Assembly: GCF_021245735.1 (NCBI RefSeq)
Contig: NZ_JAJISB010000036.1
Coordinates: forward strand, 1 to 64,000
Direction: 5' to 3'
DNA length: 64,000 nucleotides
From: Brevibacillus daliensis
Lineage (GTDB): Bacteria; Bacillota; Bacilli; Brevibacillales; Brevibacillaceae
Part shown: one piece after another, positions 1 through 8,969 of the stretch
Numbering within the stretch: the first letter of the stretch is position 1
Layout of the letters: each line of letters opens with the position of its first letter
Made by a program: the position numbers and the translations under genes
The notes under the pieces: model-generated
The model's database searches: none
What the model saw: only the letters and a program-made list of their open reading frames with translations
Told to the model about the DNA's origin: nothing

Positions 1-41
1 GGGTCACTTTTTTAAGTGTCCATCTTACGGGTCACAGTTCA
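1..41. mobile_element. Outer end of a truncated IS3-type insertion sequence (probable)
   Basis: Read on the minus strand, this edge begins TGAACTGTGACCCGTAAGAT and continues GGACACTT, which resembles the terminal inverted repeats of IS3/IS150-group elements as I remember them. The rest of the element would lie left of the window. Only one end is visible, so no transposase, partner repeat or target duplication can be checked. The call rests on end similarity alone. Confidence 0.4.
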
Positions 42-167
42 CCTAAGGGTTAGTTGATGGCATTTATTCAACAAATCATTCGATATCAATTTCATGGGTA
101 AGGGTCATATCTATGATATATCCATCTCGATCAGTGAAGAATCCCTTTTCTCATAAAATTGTGTCCT

Positions 168-611
168 TTACACCTTCATACGCCTGTCTAGCTGTTCAAG
201 CACAAGCGGCCAAGCTTGTTCGTGCCTGTTCTTCGATTCCTCATCTGGAAACCCCGCATGCGTAAGACGCAGTTGTGTTCCGTTGTCATTAGATTCAAGT
301 TCAATTGTAACAACCGTTTCAGCTCCCTTTGTTCCCTTAGGCCCATTTACCCACGTGATTTCGATGAGACGGTCTTGATCAAGCCTCAAAAACCGTCCGT
401 AATGAGGATGGCGTTCTTCCTCGAATACAGTCTCAAAGAAAAAGGCCGTGTTGACTTCTCCCTGCATGATTACGCTCCCAGGTGCCGCAAACCAGTGGTC
501 GATTTTTTTCGTCCATGCTTGGAAAATCACATCGGGCGGTGCATCCATTATGCGCTCAACGGTCAGATTAAACTGTCTTGTTGAAAGGTCGGGTATAGTA
601 ATCGGTTTCAA
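168..611 (-). CDS. SRPBCC / AHSA1-like domain protein
   Basis: 147 residues spanning one START-like (SRPBCC) fold of the AHSA1 type. The N-terminal strand ([20 protein letters not shown]) and the C-terminal helix ([15 protein letters not shown]) are typical of these small cytosolic proteins, which bind hydrophobic ligands in a helix-grip cavity; most have no assigned ligand. The start is TTG, chosen because GGAGGA lies about 7 bases upstream and no ATG or GTG fits. The gene is monocistronic, followed leftward by the IS-like end and preceded by a terminator that belongs to the next gene. Family placement is secure, function unknown. Confidence 0.85.
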   Translation of the reverse strand: MKPITIPDLSTRQFNLTVERIMDAPPDVIFQAWTKKIDHWFAAPGSVIMQGEVNTAFFFETVFEEERHPHYGRFLRLDQDRLIEITWVNGPKGTKGAETVVTIELESNDNGTQLRLTHAGFPDEESKNRHEQAWPLVLEQLDRRMKV

Positions 612-680
612 ATAAAGTCCTCCAATTCTATTGTGGATTAAATGGCATCATAGCAGCAATATCTCCTGATTCTTGTCAAA

Positions 681-708
681 TTAAAAACCTCATCGAAAAT
701 GATGAGGT
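681..708 (-). terminator. Rho-independent terminator of the PPOX-family gene
   Basis: Perfect 8-bp stem (ACCTCATC / GATGAGGT, 687-694 with 701-708), 6-base loop, and a T-run on the minus strand, 45 bases past the stop of the gene at 753-1394. Confidence 0.8.
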
Positions 709-752
709 CCTTTAGAATACCTGTTTTACATCCATTTCTCTCGTTATACCAA

Positions 753-1394
753 TCAGTAAAGTCGATTCTTGTAACTTTCATTTAATTCCATTGCCACTTG
801 TTCAGCTGTAACTTTAGGGATTTTACAATGATCTACATACATTTGCGGGACGGAAGGCAGCAAATCCTTAGACAGCCATGAATCTGAATTCCACAGGTCT
901 GAACGTATGAAGGCTTTGGCACAATGTGCATAGCACTCCTCGACCTCTACGCCAATCCCAAATAAGGGGGTACGACCGTTTACAGCGCTTTTTTCAAGAA
1001 GCTCCGGATCACGACATACAAAAGCTTTTCCATTTACTCTCAAAGTCTCTCCTAACCCCGGAATAAAGAATAGAAGCCCCACATTAGGGTTTGTAATAAT
1101 GTTTTGAATGGAGTCAAGTCTTCGATTCCCCAGACGTTCTGGAATAAAAAGACGATGGTCATCAAGAACGAGTACAAATCCCGGCTTATCTCCCCGTGGC
1201 GAAACATCACAATGCCCACTGGAATTAGAGGTAGCCAGGGATAAAAACGGTGACTTAGAAATAAACTCACGGCAATGCTGATCGAGAGAAGAAATTACTT
1301 TGTTTACAGCTCTTTCACCCGGATATCCATAAACCGAACGTAACTCTTCAAATTGTTCTTTTGTTGTAATGATTTCCTGAAAATTCGCACCCAT
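753..1394 (-). CDS. Pyridoxamine 5'-phosphate oxidase-fold, FMN-binding protein
   Basis: 213 residues matching the PPOX split-barrel family (MSMEG_1061 / DR2398-like subgroup). Visible signatures are the substrate-side segment SPFLSLATSNSSGHCDVSPR (about residues 48-67), then GDKPGF and the IPERLGNRRLDSIQNIITNP stretch, which in relatives bind the flavin phosphate. These proteins bind FMN or F420 and are thought to be oxidoreductases of unassigned substrate. ATG start with a purine-rich site (GGTGATAGG) directly upstream. Single gene with its own terminator. Confidence 0.85.
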   Translation of the reverse strand: MGANFQEIITTKEQFEELRSVYGYPGERAVNKVISSLDQHCREFISKSPFLSLATSNSSGHCDVSPRGDKPGFVLVLDDHRLFIPERLGNRRLDSIQNIITNPNVGLLFFIPGLGETLRVNGKAFVCRDPELLEKSAVNGRTPLFGIGVEVEECYAHCAKAFIRSDLWNSDSWLSKDLLPSVPQMYVDHCKIPKVTAEQVAMELNESYKNRLY

Positions 1395-1527
1395 CCTATC
1401 ACCCTTACAATTTGGAATATATATCCATACTACTACATGTCACTGAATGCCACCATCTTATTAATGCGGTAAGCTGTTTCTCTATTAGCTGACGGATGCC
1501 TTCCCATGAGTTTAAGCCATCATGTAC

Positions 1528-2739
1528 TCAATCTAAAACGTTATTTCCATGGAATACCTGTTGAGTAACTGCCTTTAACCGAATGGACAGGATAAAAGCA
1601 ATCAAAAGAAAAGCCAGTATGAACCCTACTACCCCACTCCAGCCTAGTCCTGACCAAAAAAGTCCGCCAACTGTCCCCCCCACACTCGATCCTGCGTAAT
1701 AGCAGAATAAATAGAGGGAGGAGGCTTGGGCTTTATCATGGGTGGCCAATTGTCCTACCCATCCACTGGCAACGGAATGCCCTCCAAAGAAACCAAAAGT
1801 AAAGATGGCAATCCCTGCAATTTTAACGAGGAGATATCCATCCAGCGTAAGACATACCCCCAGAAACATAATGATAAGAGCGCTCCAGATCATTTTTATG
1901 CGTCCGTATTGATCAGCCAATCTCCCCATCCAGGCAGAACTAAACGTTCCTACCAAATATACAATGAAAATCCAGCCTACAATTGTTTGGCTCAATGAAT
2001 ACGGGGGAGCGAGCAATTGATAACCAATATAATTGTACAGCGTAACGAAACTACCCATGAATAAAAAGCTTAGTCCAAATAAATATAGCATCCGCTCGTC
2101 CTTGCAATGACTCCATAGTGATTTTGCCAAGGTTTTACCCTCTAATTTGCGTGGTGTAAAATTTTTCGAAGCAGGTAGCATCGTCCAAAACAGAATCGTA
2201 CAGACCAAGCTGAGTACTCCAATTCCCGCCAGAGCTACGTGCCAATTAAAATGGTCTGCTAACGTCCCCGTAATGATGCGTCCACCCATTCCACCGACTG
2301 AGTTCCCACTAATATACAAGCCCATTGCTACGCCTAAACTTCGCGCTTCAATCTCTTCTCCTAAATACGCCATGGCGATAGACGGCAATCCAGCTAATAC
2401 GATCCCCGTCAGAACACGTAATCCTAGTAATACGGGAAAATGTGAGCTGAACGCCGTACAAAAGGCAAATACCGAGGCAGTACATAATGAAATCATCATG
2501 ATTTTTTTACGCCCCCATGCTTCCGATAGAGAACCCACGAAAAGCATGCTGATTGCCAGAGTAATTGTCGTAAAAGATAATGAGAGGCTAGCTACTGCAG
2601 GCGAGATATGAAATTCGGCCGAAAATTCAGGCAATAAAGGTTGCGTACAATACAGGATGGCAAAGGTATTTAATCCTCCTGCAAACAACGCAATATTTGC
2701 CCGATGATACTCTTTTGTTCCCTGTTTGATCGACCCCAT
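1528..2739 (-). CDS. MFS transporter, YnfM-like drug/arabinose efflux type
   Basis: 403 residues with about 12 hydrophobic segments. The loop 2-3 motif of the major facilitator superfamily (GSLSEAWGRKK) is at about residues 69-79, and a second copy (MGRLADQYGRIKM) starts the C-terminal half. The closest remembered relatives are YnfM-type proton-driven exporters; the substrate cannot be read from sequence. It begins 20 bases after the stop of the LysR gene with a GAGGA site, so the two form an operon. The gene order suggests that the LysR protein regulates this exporter and itself. Confidence 0.85.
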   Translation of the reverse strand: MGSIKQGTKEYHRANIALFAGGLNTFAILYCTQPLLPEFSAEFHISPAVASLSLSFTTITLAISMLFVGSLSEAWGRKKIMMISLCTASVFAFCTAFSSHFPVLLGLRVLTGIVLAGLPSIAMAYLGEEIEARSLGVAMGLYISGNSVGGMGGRIITGTLADHFNWHVALAGIGVLSLVCTILFWTMLPASKNFTPRKLEGKTLAKSLWSHCKDERMLYLFGLSFLFMGSFVTLYNYIGYQLLAPPYSLSQTIVGWIFIVYLVGTFSSAWMGRLADQYGRIKMIWSALIIMFLGVCLTLDGYLLVKIAGIAIFTFGFFGGHSVASGWVGQLATHDKAQASSLYLFCYYAGSSVGGTVGGLFWSGLGWSGVVGFILAFLLIAFILSIRLKAVTQQVFHGNNVLD

Positions 2740-2759
2740 GATGTAAATCCTCTTTTCAC

Positions 2760-3632
2760 TTAGCTCTGATTTTTCACGTAAGCTATAAATCGTTTTGCCA
2801 CTGGTGACAAATATCTATCACTTCTCCACGCCAGTCCAATTGTTCGTTCACATATTGGATGCGTCACGCGCAGTAACGAAACATTAGATTTATCCAATAC
2901 ATACGCATTTGGTACGAGACCTACACCAAGTTTTGCGGCAACTAATCCCGCCACAGTAGCAATTTCTTCTCCTTCAAACATAATCTGAGGTTTGAAGCCT
3001 GCTTCGTTACATAGCGAATCGGCGATGGTGCGTAAACCGTAACCTTTTTTTAAGGAGATGAATGGTTCGTTCTCAATTTCCTTTAATTGAATCTCTCTTC
3101 GCTTGGCGAGGGGATGCTCCTTGGATACAATCAGGAATAATTCCTCGGTTACAAGCGGCTCCCAGTGTACTTTTTCCAATGGCTCTTGCTGTGCAAAGAA
3201 AGCGATATCTATCATGCCGTCCTGTATATACTCTACAATTTTATCGGTAGCCGCCTGATGCAAGTGGTATGTAACATCCGGATACTTGGTTCGGAAGGAA
3301 CTTATTAACTCAGGAACATAGGAAATCCCTAACGAATGAAGAAATGCGATCGAAATGGTACCTCTATCCGGATGAATTAAATCCTGGATTTCTCGTTTTG
3401 CTTCTTCCATTTCGGTTAATGCTCGCTCCACTCTTTCCAAAAAAAGCTTACCGTACTGGTTCAGAACAATATTTCTGCCCTTCCTCTCAAAAAGTGGTGT
3501 TCCCAATTCTTCCTCCAGCCGTGAGATGGATCGACTAAGTGCAGATTGGGATACATCTAACATTTCTGCGGATCGCGTAATATGCTCTTGTTTAGCTACC
3601 ATACGAAAATAAGTAATCTGTTGCCATTCCAT
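2760..3632 (-). CDS. LysR-family transcriptional regulator
   Basis: 290 residues. The N-terminal winged helix-turn-helix (about residues 3-60, with SAEMLDVSQSALSRSISRLE as the recognition region and GTPLFERKGRNIVLN as the wing) is followed by a two-lobed effector-binding domain. First gene of a leftward pair with the MFS exporter. LysR regulators often control a divergent gene, but here the rightward neighbour is also leftward, so autoregulation of the LysR-MFS operon is the likelier arrangement. The effector is unknown. Confidence 0.9.
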   Translation of the reverse strand: MEWQQITYFRMVAKQEHITRSAEMLDVSQSALSRSISRLEEELGTPLFERKGRNIVLNQYGKLFLERVERALTEMEEAKREIQDLIHPDRGTISIAFLHSLGISYVPELISSFRTKYPDVTYHLHQAATDKIVEYIQDGMIDIAFFAQQEPLEKVHWEPLVTEELFLIVSKEHPLAKRREIQLKEIENEPFISLKKGYGLRTIADSLCNEAGFKPQIMFEGEEIATVAGLVAAKLGVGLVPNAYVLDKSNVSLLRVTHPICERTIGLAWRSDRYLSPVAKRFIAYVKNQS

Positions 3633-3780
3633 CTGTTTGCTCCCTCACCTTTTGTGATTACCCTGTATTCTGTATCATACTGTAACCGATTTATTACATC
3701 AATTCTCGTAATTGCATCATATTCATGCATAACAGTAATGAATGTACGTAATGGTTTTGCCAAGCCGATTCTTCTATAAC

Positions 3781-3810
3781 AGAAAACCGCTAAGACAAAA
3801 ATCTTAGCGG
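3781..3810 (-). terminator. Terminator of the leftward SDR gene
   Basis: Perfect 9-bp stem (CCGCTAAGA 3787-3795 with TCTTAGCGG 3802-3810), 6-base loop, then TTTTCT on the minus strand; it lies 54 bases past the stop of the gene at 3864. Confidence 0.8.
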
Positions 3811-3863
3811 CTTTCATATATATTTTTTCCTTGTTGTATCGAACTTCGTAACAAATGAGAACG

Positions 3864-4556
3864 TCAGCTATTCAATATAACCACTTCAGAAACGACCAAC
3901 CGTTTACGAGGCTTAACATTTTCAATAATAATGTCAGCAATATCGTCTGGGTCCATTAAGCCTTGTGTCCGTTCTTCTGAAAAAATCCCGTCCCAAAACT
4001 CGGTTCTCATACCACCCATATAAACTCCCAGAACTTGTAGAGGGGTATCTTTCAATTCCAAATGAAGACTTTCCGTGAAGCCTCTCACACCAAACTTGCT
4101 GGCACAATAAACAGACTCGTTTACCTTACCTACCTTACCCGCTGTAGAAATTATATTGACGATACATCCTTGGTTCGATTTTTTCATGGGTTTAAGTACT
4201 TCCTGCGTGCAAAAAATAGTCCCTTTTAAGTTACTATCTATCATGATATGTACATCTTCTTCACTTAGGTTCTCCGCTAAATCGAAGGAGCCAGTTCCCG
4301 CATTATTTATCCACAGATCGATCGAGCCACGGGCTGCTACAATCTCCTGGACAACTCTTTCGACATCTTGTTTCTTTGATACATCTACCTCATAGATGGA
4401 AAAGCTGTCGAATAACTGATTAGCGGTTCGCTGCAATCGATCTTTTTTTCGTCCCAATAAGCAGATATGACTGCCTTGTGCTGAGTATTTTCTAGCAAGC
4501 GATTCTCCCAATCCACTTCCTGCTCCTGTTATGACTACTGTATGACTAGGCTCCAT
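3864..4556 (-). CDS. Short-chain dehydrogenase/reductase (classical SDR)
   Basis: About 230 residues with the full classical SDR set: cofactor motif TGAGSGLG (residues 10-17 from the chosen start), NNAG (84-87), and catalytic Ser137 and Tyr150-x3-Lys154 in SVYCASK. It should be an NAD(P)(H)-dependent oxidoreductase of unknown substrate. An upstream ATG three codons earlier lies only a few bases from the GGAAAGGA site. The ATG used here has better spacing, so I prefer it. It diverges from a second SDR gene across a 176-base promoter region. Confidence 0.88.
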   Translation of the reverse strand: MEPSHTVVITGAGSGLGESLARKYSAQGSHICLLGRKKDRLQRTANQLFDSFSIYEVDVSKKQDVERVVQEIVAARGSIDLWINNAGTGSFDLAENLSEEDVHIMIDSNLKGTIFCTQEVLKPMKKSNQGCIVNIISTAGKVGKVNESVYCASKFGVRGFTESLHLELKDTPLQVLGVYMGGMRTEFWDGIFSEERTQGLMDPDDIADIIIENVKPRKRLVVSEVVILNS

Positions 4557-4667
4557 ACTGTTCATCCTTTCCGCTTTTATCTATACGCATTTTATCATAT
4601 AATAAGACATCATTTTTCATGTAACATAATAAGAAAGCGCTTCTTCTAAGTATAAACAGTTTTTCAT

Positions 4668-4697
4668 TTGACATTGTGAAAGTCAATTACGTATGAT
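4668..4697 (+). promoter_or_regulatory. Sigma-A type promoter with an overlapping inverted repeat
   Basis: TTGACA (4668-4673), an 18-base spacer, and TATGAT (4692-4697), 36 bases before the start of the rightward SDR gene. The -35 box is one arm of the inverted repeat TTGAC-N9-GTCAA (4668-4686), a plausible operator. The binding protein is unknown. Confidence 0.6.
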
Positions 4698-4732
4698 GTG
4701 ACTTGGACGATGATGATTGGGAGGTTATAATA

Positions 4733-5452
4733 ATGGAATTCAAAGGTAAAAAGGCACTTATCACCGGAGCAGGAAAAGGAATCGGACGTGCAGTTGCTAT
4801 CTCTTTGGCAAAAGAAGGAGTAGATCTGGGCTTAGTATCTCGTACGGAATCTGACCTGCAAGAATTGGCAATATTTATCCAGGATTCCTATGGCACGAAA
4901 GTAAGTTTCGCAACTGCTGACATTTCCAATCGCGAAGACGTAGAAGCAGCTTATGCCAAGCTAAAAGCTGATCTAGGTTTTATTGATATTCTTATTAACA
5001 ATGCGGGCGTAGCTTCTTTTGGAACAGTTACCGATATGCCTCCTGCAGAATGGGAACGCATCATTCAAATCAATCTGTTTGGTACGTACTACATGACATA
5101 TGCTGTGCTACCTGACATGATTGCTCAAAATAGTGGAACCATCATTAATGTCGCTTCCACAGCTGGAGAGCGTGGTTTTGCTACAGGATCTGCTTATTGT
5201 GCTTCCAAGTTCGCAGTAATGGGCTTTACTGAGTCAGTACTGCAAGAAGTTCGCAAGCATAATATTCGTGTAACGGCCCTGACACCTAGTACGGTAAATA
5301 CGAACCTCGCTGTAAGCGCAGGATTAAAAATCGGTGATGAAGATCACATGATGCAGCCTGAAGACGTAGCAGAATTAGCAATGGCTACGCTACGTTTACC
5401 AGAGCGCGTGTTTATTAAGTCTGCTGGTATCTGGACAACTAATCCACAATAA
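4733..5452 (+). CDS. 3-ketoacyl-ACP-reductase-like SDR
   Basis: 239 residues of the classical SDR family, closest in feel to FabG paralogues of Bacillales: TGAGKGIG (11-18), NNAG (89-92), Ser142, Tyr155 and Lys159 in SAYCASK. It probably reduces a carbonyl with NADPH; true fatty-acid FabG usually sits in a fab operon, so this is more likely an accessory paralogue. The start is the ATG 8 bases after GGGAGG (4719-4724); a TTG ten codons earlier has no ribosome site. A near-consensus promoter lies just upstream. Confidence 0.88.
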   Translation: MEFKGKKALITGAGKGIGRAVAISLAKEGVDLGLVSRTESDLQELAIFIQDSYGTKVSFATADISNREDVEAAYAKLKADLGFIDILINNAGVASFGTVTDMPPAEWERIIQINLFGTYYMTYAVLPDMIAQNSGTIINVASTAGERGFATGSAYCASKFAVMGFTESVLQEVRKHNIRVTALTPSTVNTNLAVSAGLKIGDEDHMMQPEDVAELAMATLRLPERVFIKSAGIWTTNPQ

Positions 5453-5476
5453 CTTACACAATAACACCTAGAAGTA

Positions 5477-5528
5477 GACGCACGTCCTCTTCCTTGTCTG
5501 TTGTAAGGATGGGGGCGTTTTTGTGTTG
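5477..5528 (+). terminator. Probable terminator of the rightward SDR gene
   Basis: Imperfect stem (ACGC...TCCT with AGGA...GCGT) ending in GTTTTTGTG about 60 bases after the stop. The stem is interrupted, hence moderate confidence. Confidence 0.45.
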
Positions 5529-5670
5529 AATGGTATACATTTTTTTGTTCATTTTGTCTATTTTTCTAAGATTCTTCTACTATTATAGGGTAAGATAGTC
5601 ATAGTGTTTATCAATATGCGTCTTCTCTATTTAAAAATATAGCGTACTACTAAACCAGGAGGTAGTTAAG

Positions 5671-7029
5671 TTGCTACTCCCGTATAAGAAAAGCAGACTT
5701 AGTTCTGTACAAATCATTGTCTTTTTCTACATAAGTAGCGTCATGATTTCATCGTTCCTTTTGATGCTCCCTATTTTTCATCAACCTGGAACTACCATTA
5801 CCTATGTTGATTCTCTGTTTACTGCTGCCAGTGCTATCAGTGTGACAGGGCTCTCTCCGATTACGATAAGTGAGGTTTTTAACGAGGGTGGGATCATCCT
5901 TCTCACATTCCTTTTCCAAATCGGTGGGATTGGTATTATGACGTTGGGTACGTTTTTCTTAATGATGATGGGGCAAAAAATCGGATTGGTACAGCGAAAA
6001 TGGATTGCTACAGACCATAATCGTCCTACTATGGCTGGATTGGTACAGCTCACCCGTAGCATTTTAGTATTAACGATTATTATCGAGTTAGTCGGTACCC
6101 TTCTGTTAGGCGGATATTTTTTATGGTCTGGCTATCAACCTAATTGGATATCAGCACTCTATCATGGCTATTTTGCTTCTATTAGTGCCTTTACCAATGC
6201 GGGGTTTGATCTCTATGGTAATTCATTGATTAACTTTGCAGGAGATTTTTATGTGCAATCCGTTACGATACTCTTAATGATCTGCGGAGCAATTGGCTTC
6301 CCGGTATTAATTGAGATTAACAATTACTTCATTTGTAAGCGAAATAACCAACGATTTACCTTTTCTTTGTTTACCAAGATTACAACGCTTACCTACTTTG
6401 CTTTGATTGTAATTGGATTAATACTCTTTCTTTTATTTGAAAATGATATATTCTTGCAGGGTAAAAGTTGGATCGAATCCTTCTATTACGCCCTGTTTCA
6501 TTCCACGACGACCCGAAGTGCTGGGCTTTCCACCATGGATGTAAGCACGTTATCTACCCCTACTATATTTTTACTGTCAGCTCTCATGTTCATCGGTGCT
6601 TCACCTAGCAGTGTAGGTGGTGGTATCAGAACAACCACGCTATTTGTTCTGATCGCAGCGATTATCACAAACATGCGAGGCCGTACTAGTGTTAAGGTAT
6701 TTGGTAGAGAATTAGTCCAGGAGGATATCATGAAATCATTCATGGTTTTCTTCGTCGCCAGCTTCTTAGTATTTAGTGCGGTAATCAGCCTGTTATGGAT
6801 TGAAGGTTTGCCCATGCAGCAGATACTGTTTGAAGTCTGTTCTGCCTTTGGAACGACTGGACTCTCGATGGGGATTACCTCAGAATTAAGCACACCTGGA
6901 AAACTAATCCTTATATTCATGATGGTAATTGGACGTATTGGTATTATTAACCTGCTACTCTTCCTGAAAAAAGATGACTCAAAGGATCGTTACCACTATC
7001 CGAAAGAGCGCGTGATTATTGGTCAATAA
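5671..7029 (+). CDS. K+ transporter, KtrB/TrkH family membrane subunit
   Basis: 452 residues with four M1-P-M2 repeats typical of superfamily K+ transporters. The four selectivity-filter loops are visible: SVTGL (57-61), TNAGF (175-179), RSAGL (282-286) and TTGLS (395-399), each with the central glycine that lines the pore. It should import K+ together with a cytosolic RCK subunit (KtrA/KtrC), but none is encoded next to it, so the partner must be elsewhere. TTG start 8 bases after AGGAGG. Followed by a strong terminator. Ktr versus Trk naming is not settled from sequence alone. Confidence 0.88.
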   Translation: MLLPYKKSRLSSVQIIVFFYISSVMISSFLLMLPIFHQPGTTITYVDSLFTAASAISVTGLSPITISEVFNEGGIILLTFLFQIGGIGIMTLGTFFLMMMGQKIGLVQRKWIATDHNRPTMAGLVQLTRSILVLTIIIELVGTLLLGGYFLWSGYQPNWISALYHGYFASISAFTNAGFDLYGNSLINFAGDFYVQSVTILLMICGAIGFPVLIEINNYFICKRNNQRFTFSLFTKITTLTYFALIVIGLILFLLFENDIFLQGKSWIESFYYALFHSTTTRSAGLSTMDVSTLSTPTIFLLSALMFIGASPSSVGGGIRTTTLFVLIAAIITNMRGRTSVKVFGRELVQEDIMKSFMVFFVASFLVFSAVISLLWIEGLPMQQILFEVCSAFGTTGLSMGITSELSTPGKLILIFMMVIGRIGIINLLLFLKKDDSKDRYHYPKERVIIGQ

Positions 7030-7046
7030 TTAATAAGAATGATAGA

Positions 7047-7098
7047 AGAACCGCGAGAATGTTTATGGACTAACATTCATTTGCGGTTCTTTCCTTTT
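7047..7098 (+). terminator. Terminator of the K+ transporter gene
   Basis: Two-part stem (AGAACCGC 7047-7054 with GCGGTTCT 7083-7090, and an inner GAATGTT/AACATTC) followed by TTCCTTTTCTT. Confidence 0.75.
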
Positions 7099-7182
7099 CT
7101 TGCTATCACTTTTTCATTTTTTGTAATAAAATGATTATGCTAAGCATGTATGCTGTTTTTACAGCGAAAGGAGAGATGTTAT

Positions 7183-7239
7183 ATGGAAAACAAAATGAAT
7201 TTGTCGCTGATTGTTACAAGAGGTCACGGGATATCCTGA
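7183..7239 (+). other. Possible 18-codon leader ORF or decayed small gene upstream of rsgA-like gene
   Basis: ATG 8 bases after AAAGGAGAG opens an 18-codon frame (MENKMNLSLIVTRGHGIS). Shifting by one base at its end extends the reading by about 20 more codons (YPDKRIKRPISGF and on), so this may be a frameshifted remnant rather than a leader. Downstream, ATCATGTT (7278-7285) and AACATGAT (7297-7304) form a hairpin 4 bases before the ribosome site of the next gene. Nothing proves that either is used. Confidence 0.3.
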
Positions 7240-7324
7240 TAAACGAATTAAACGACCTATATCAGGGTTCTCCTGTGATCATGTTCGGTACTACTAAACA
7301 TGATACTTGAGGAGGCATCCTGTC

Positions 7325-8389
7325 TTGAATCTTCACACATTAGGCTGGAACCAACATTTTGAACAACATTTTACTACCTTTACTGACCCATCTTACATTG
7401 CTGGACGGGTCACGTTAGAACATAAACGAATCTATCGTGTTATGACAGAAAAAGGGGAATTACTAGCTGAAATCACTGGTAAGATGCGTTATCAGGCATT
7501 TGGACGGGAGGATTTTCCCGCTGTTGGTGATTGGGTAGTCATGACCCCTCGCTGGGATGAGAAAAAGGCTACCATTCATGCTATCCTTCCAAGATTTAGC
7601 AAATTTTCCCGCAAAGTTGCAGGGAATGCACTGGAAGAACAAATTGTAGCTGCCAACGTTAACACCGTTTTTCTGGTTAATGCGCTTAACCTAGATTTTA
7701 ATCTCCGACGTATAGAGCGGTATCTACTGGTTACCTGGGAATCAGGGGCTAATCCCGTTATTGTGTTAAGCAAGGCAGATTTATGTGAAGATATCGAAGC
7801 AAAAATTGCTGAGGTTGAATCAATTGCTATCGGCGTACCTATCTATGCGATTAGCTCCGTTCATAATCAAGGAATAGAACAACTGTTACCGTATGTAGAT
7901 CCAGGACAAACCGTTGCCCTACTAGGTTCATCTGGTGTAGGTAAATCATCGTTGGTTAATTCTCTTAGTAACCAACATCTGCAAGAAGTTCAGGAAGTGC
8001 GTACAGGAGATGACCGTGGAAAGCATACAACCACTCATCGCGAAATGTTCCTTCTTCCTTCTGGTGGCTTGATGATTGATACACCGGGAATGCGAGAGCT
8101 ACAATTATGGGATGCAGATGAGGGATTATCTGATACTTTTACCGATATAGAGGAGCTTGCTCGTAACTGCCGTTTCTTTGACTGTAAACATGATACAGAA
8201 CCTGGCTGTGCCATACGCTCAGCGATTGAAGAAGGTTCACTCCCCGAAGAACGATATAAAAGCTATCAGAAATTACAACGTGAAATGGCTTTTCTCGCTC
8301 GCAAGGAGAGCAAGCAAGAACAAGCGGCCCAAAAAGACCGTTGGAAGCAGATTACCAAATCCGTTCGAGGTGTTTCGAAAAAGAAATAG
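7325..8389 (+). CDS. rsgA: RsgA-like ribosome small-subunit-dependent GTPase
   Basis: 354 residues with the circularly permuted GTPase order that defines RsgA/YloQ: an OB-fold N-terminus, G4 (LSKADL, 148-153), then G1 (GSSGVGKS, 201-208) and G3 (DTPG, 252-255). A C-terminal zinc finger has Cys282, Cys287, His289 and Cys295. RsgA helps late 30S subunit maturation. The canonical Bacillus copy sits in the prkC-rpe locus; this one stands alone, so it may be a second paralogue. The TTG start is 9 bases after GAGGAGG; an in-frame TTG overlapping the ribosome site was rejected. Confidence 0.88.
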   Translation: MNLHTLGWNQHFEQHFTTFTDPSYIAGRVTLEHKRIYRVMTEKGELLAEITGKMRYQAFGREDFPAVGDWVVMTPRWDEKKATIHAILPRFSKFSRKVAGNALEEQIVAANVNTVFLVNALNLDFNLRRIERYLLVTWESGANPVIVLSKADLCEDIEAKIAEVESIAIGVPIYAISSVHNQGIEQLLPYVDPGQTVALLGSSGVGKSSLVNSLSNQHLQEVQEVRTGDDRGKHTTTHREMFLLPSGGLMIDTPGMRELQLWDADEGLSDTFTDIEELARNCRFFDCKHDTEPGCAIRSAIEEGSLPEERYKSYQKLQREMAFLARKESKQEQAAQKDRWKQITKSVRGVSKKK

Positions 8390-8435
8390 GTCTTACACCT
8401 TGTTATAACGATTAAATAAATATACGACAACTTAG

Positions 8436-8478
8436 GAAGAGTATGTTTTGAAAAAAGATTAACCAAAACATGCTCTTC
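8436..8478. other. Strong hairpin after rsgA-like gene
   Basis: 15-bp near-perfect stem (GAAGAGTATGTTTTG with CAAAACATGCTCTTC) 46 bases past the stop. It lacks a good T-run on either strand, so it may be a weak terminator or an mRNA 3' end stabiliser. Confidence 0.45.
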
Positions 8479-8581
8479 ATGTATTTAATAGAATTTTCTT
8501 ATATGAAAAGCTTACTTATTTTATGTATTTCCGGTTGAACGAACGCCTAAGCAGCTCAATCAATACTTTTTTGTAATTTGG

Positions 8582-8968
8582 CAAATAATTGTTTTTCGAG
8601 GTGATATTCCCTTTAGAAAAGAGGATCATTCACTTGTTGGTTGTATGAGTATTAATATCTCCAAGAAACACAGCTGAGCTGAGCTAGCATATTGGGTAGG
8701 GAGAAAGTATTGGAAAAAAGGATATGCAACGGAAGCGGCTTCACGCGTAATGAAGTTCGGTTTTGAGGAGCTAGGTCTCAACAAGATATATGCTATAGCC
8801 ATGGCCAAGAACCCGGCCTCATCCTCTGTCATGCTTAAACTAGGAATGAAACAAGAAGGAATCTTTTCACAGCACATCCGAAAATGGGATCAGTACGAAG
8901 ATATCGCCTATTATGGATTGCAAAAGTTCGAATGTCAATTACTCATGACTGAAGTCACGAGCTTGTAG
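8582..8968 (+). pseudogene. GNAT acetyltransferase pseudogene (RimJ/RimL type), in-frame TGA
   Basis: One continuous frame encodes the C-terminal two thirds of a RimJ/RimL-like N-acetyltransferase: SLVGCMSINISKKH, then AELAYWVGRKYWKKGYATEA (the acetyl-CoA region), then NPASSSVMLKLGMKQEG and the usual C-terminus. It is interrupted by TGA at 8675-8677, exactly where relatives have an ordinary residue before the glutamate. The N-terminal third is not recognisable and no ribosome site is present. A short product from ATG 8750 would lack the core fold. The tnpB element lies immediately downstream, which may mark this spot as an insertion-prone remnant. Confidence 0.75.
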
Positions 8969-8969
8969 C

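Noticed and set aside
3596-3817. 73-aa minus-strand ORF upstream of the LysR gene
   Set aside because: Overlaps the LysR start and the SDR terminator; no ribosome site or family match.
4631-4645. AAGAAAGCGCTTCTT as a cre site between the two SDR genes
   Set aside because: The centre fits (AAGCGCTT) but both outer TG/CA positions of the consensus are missing.
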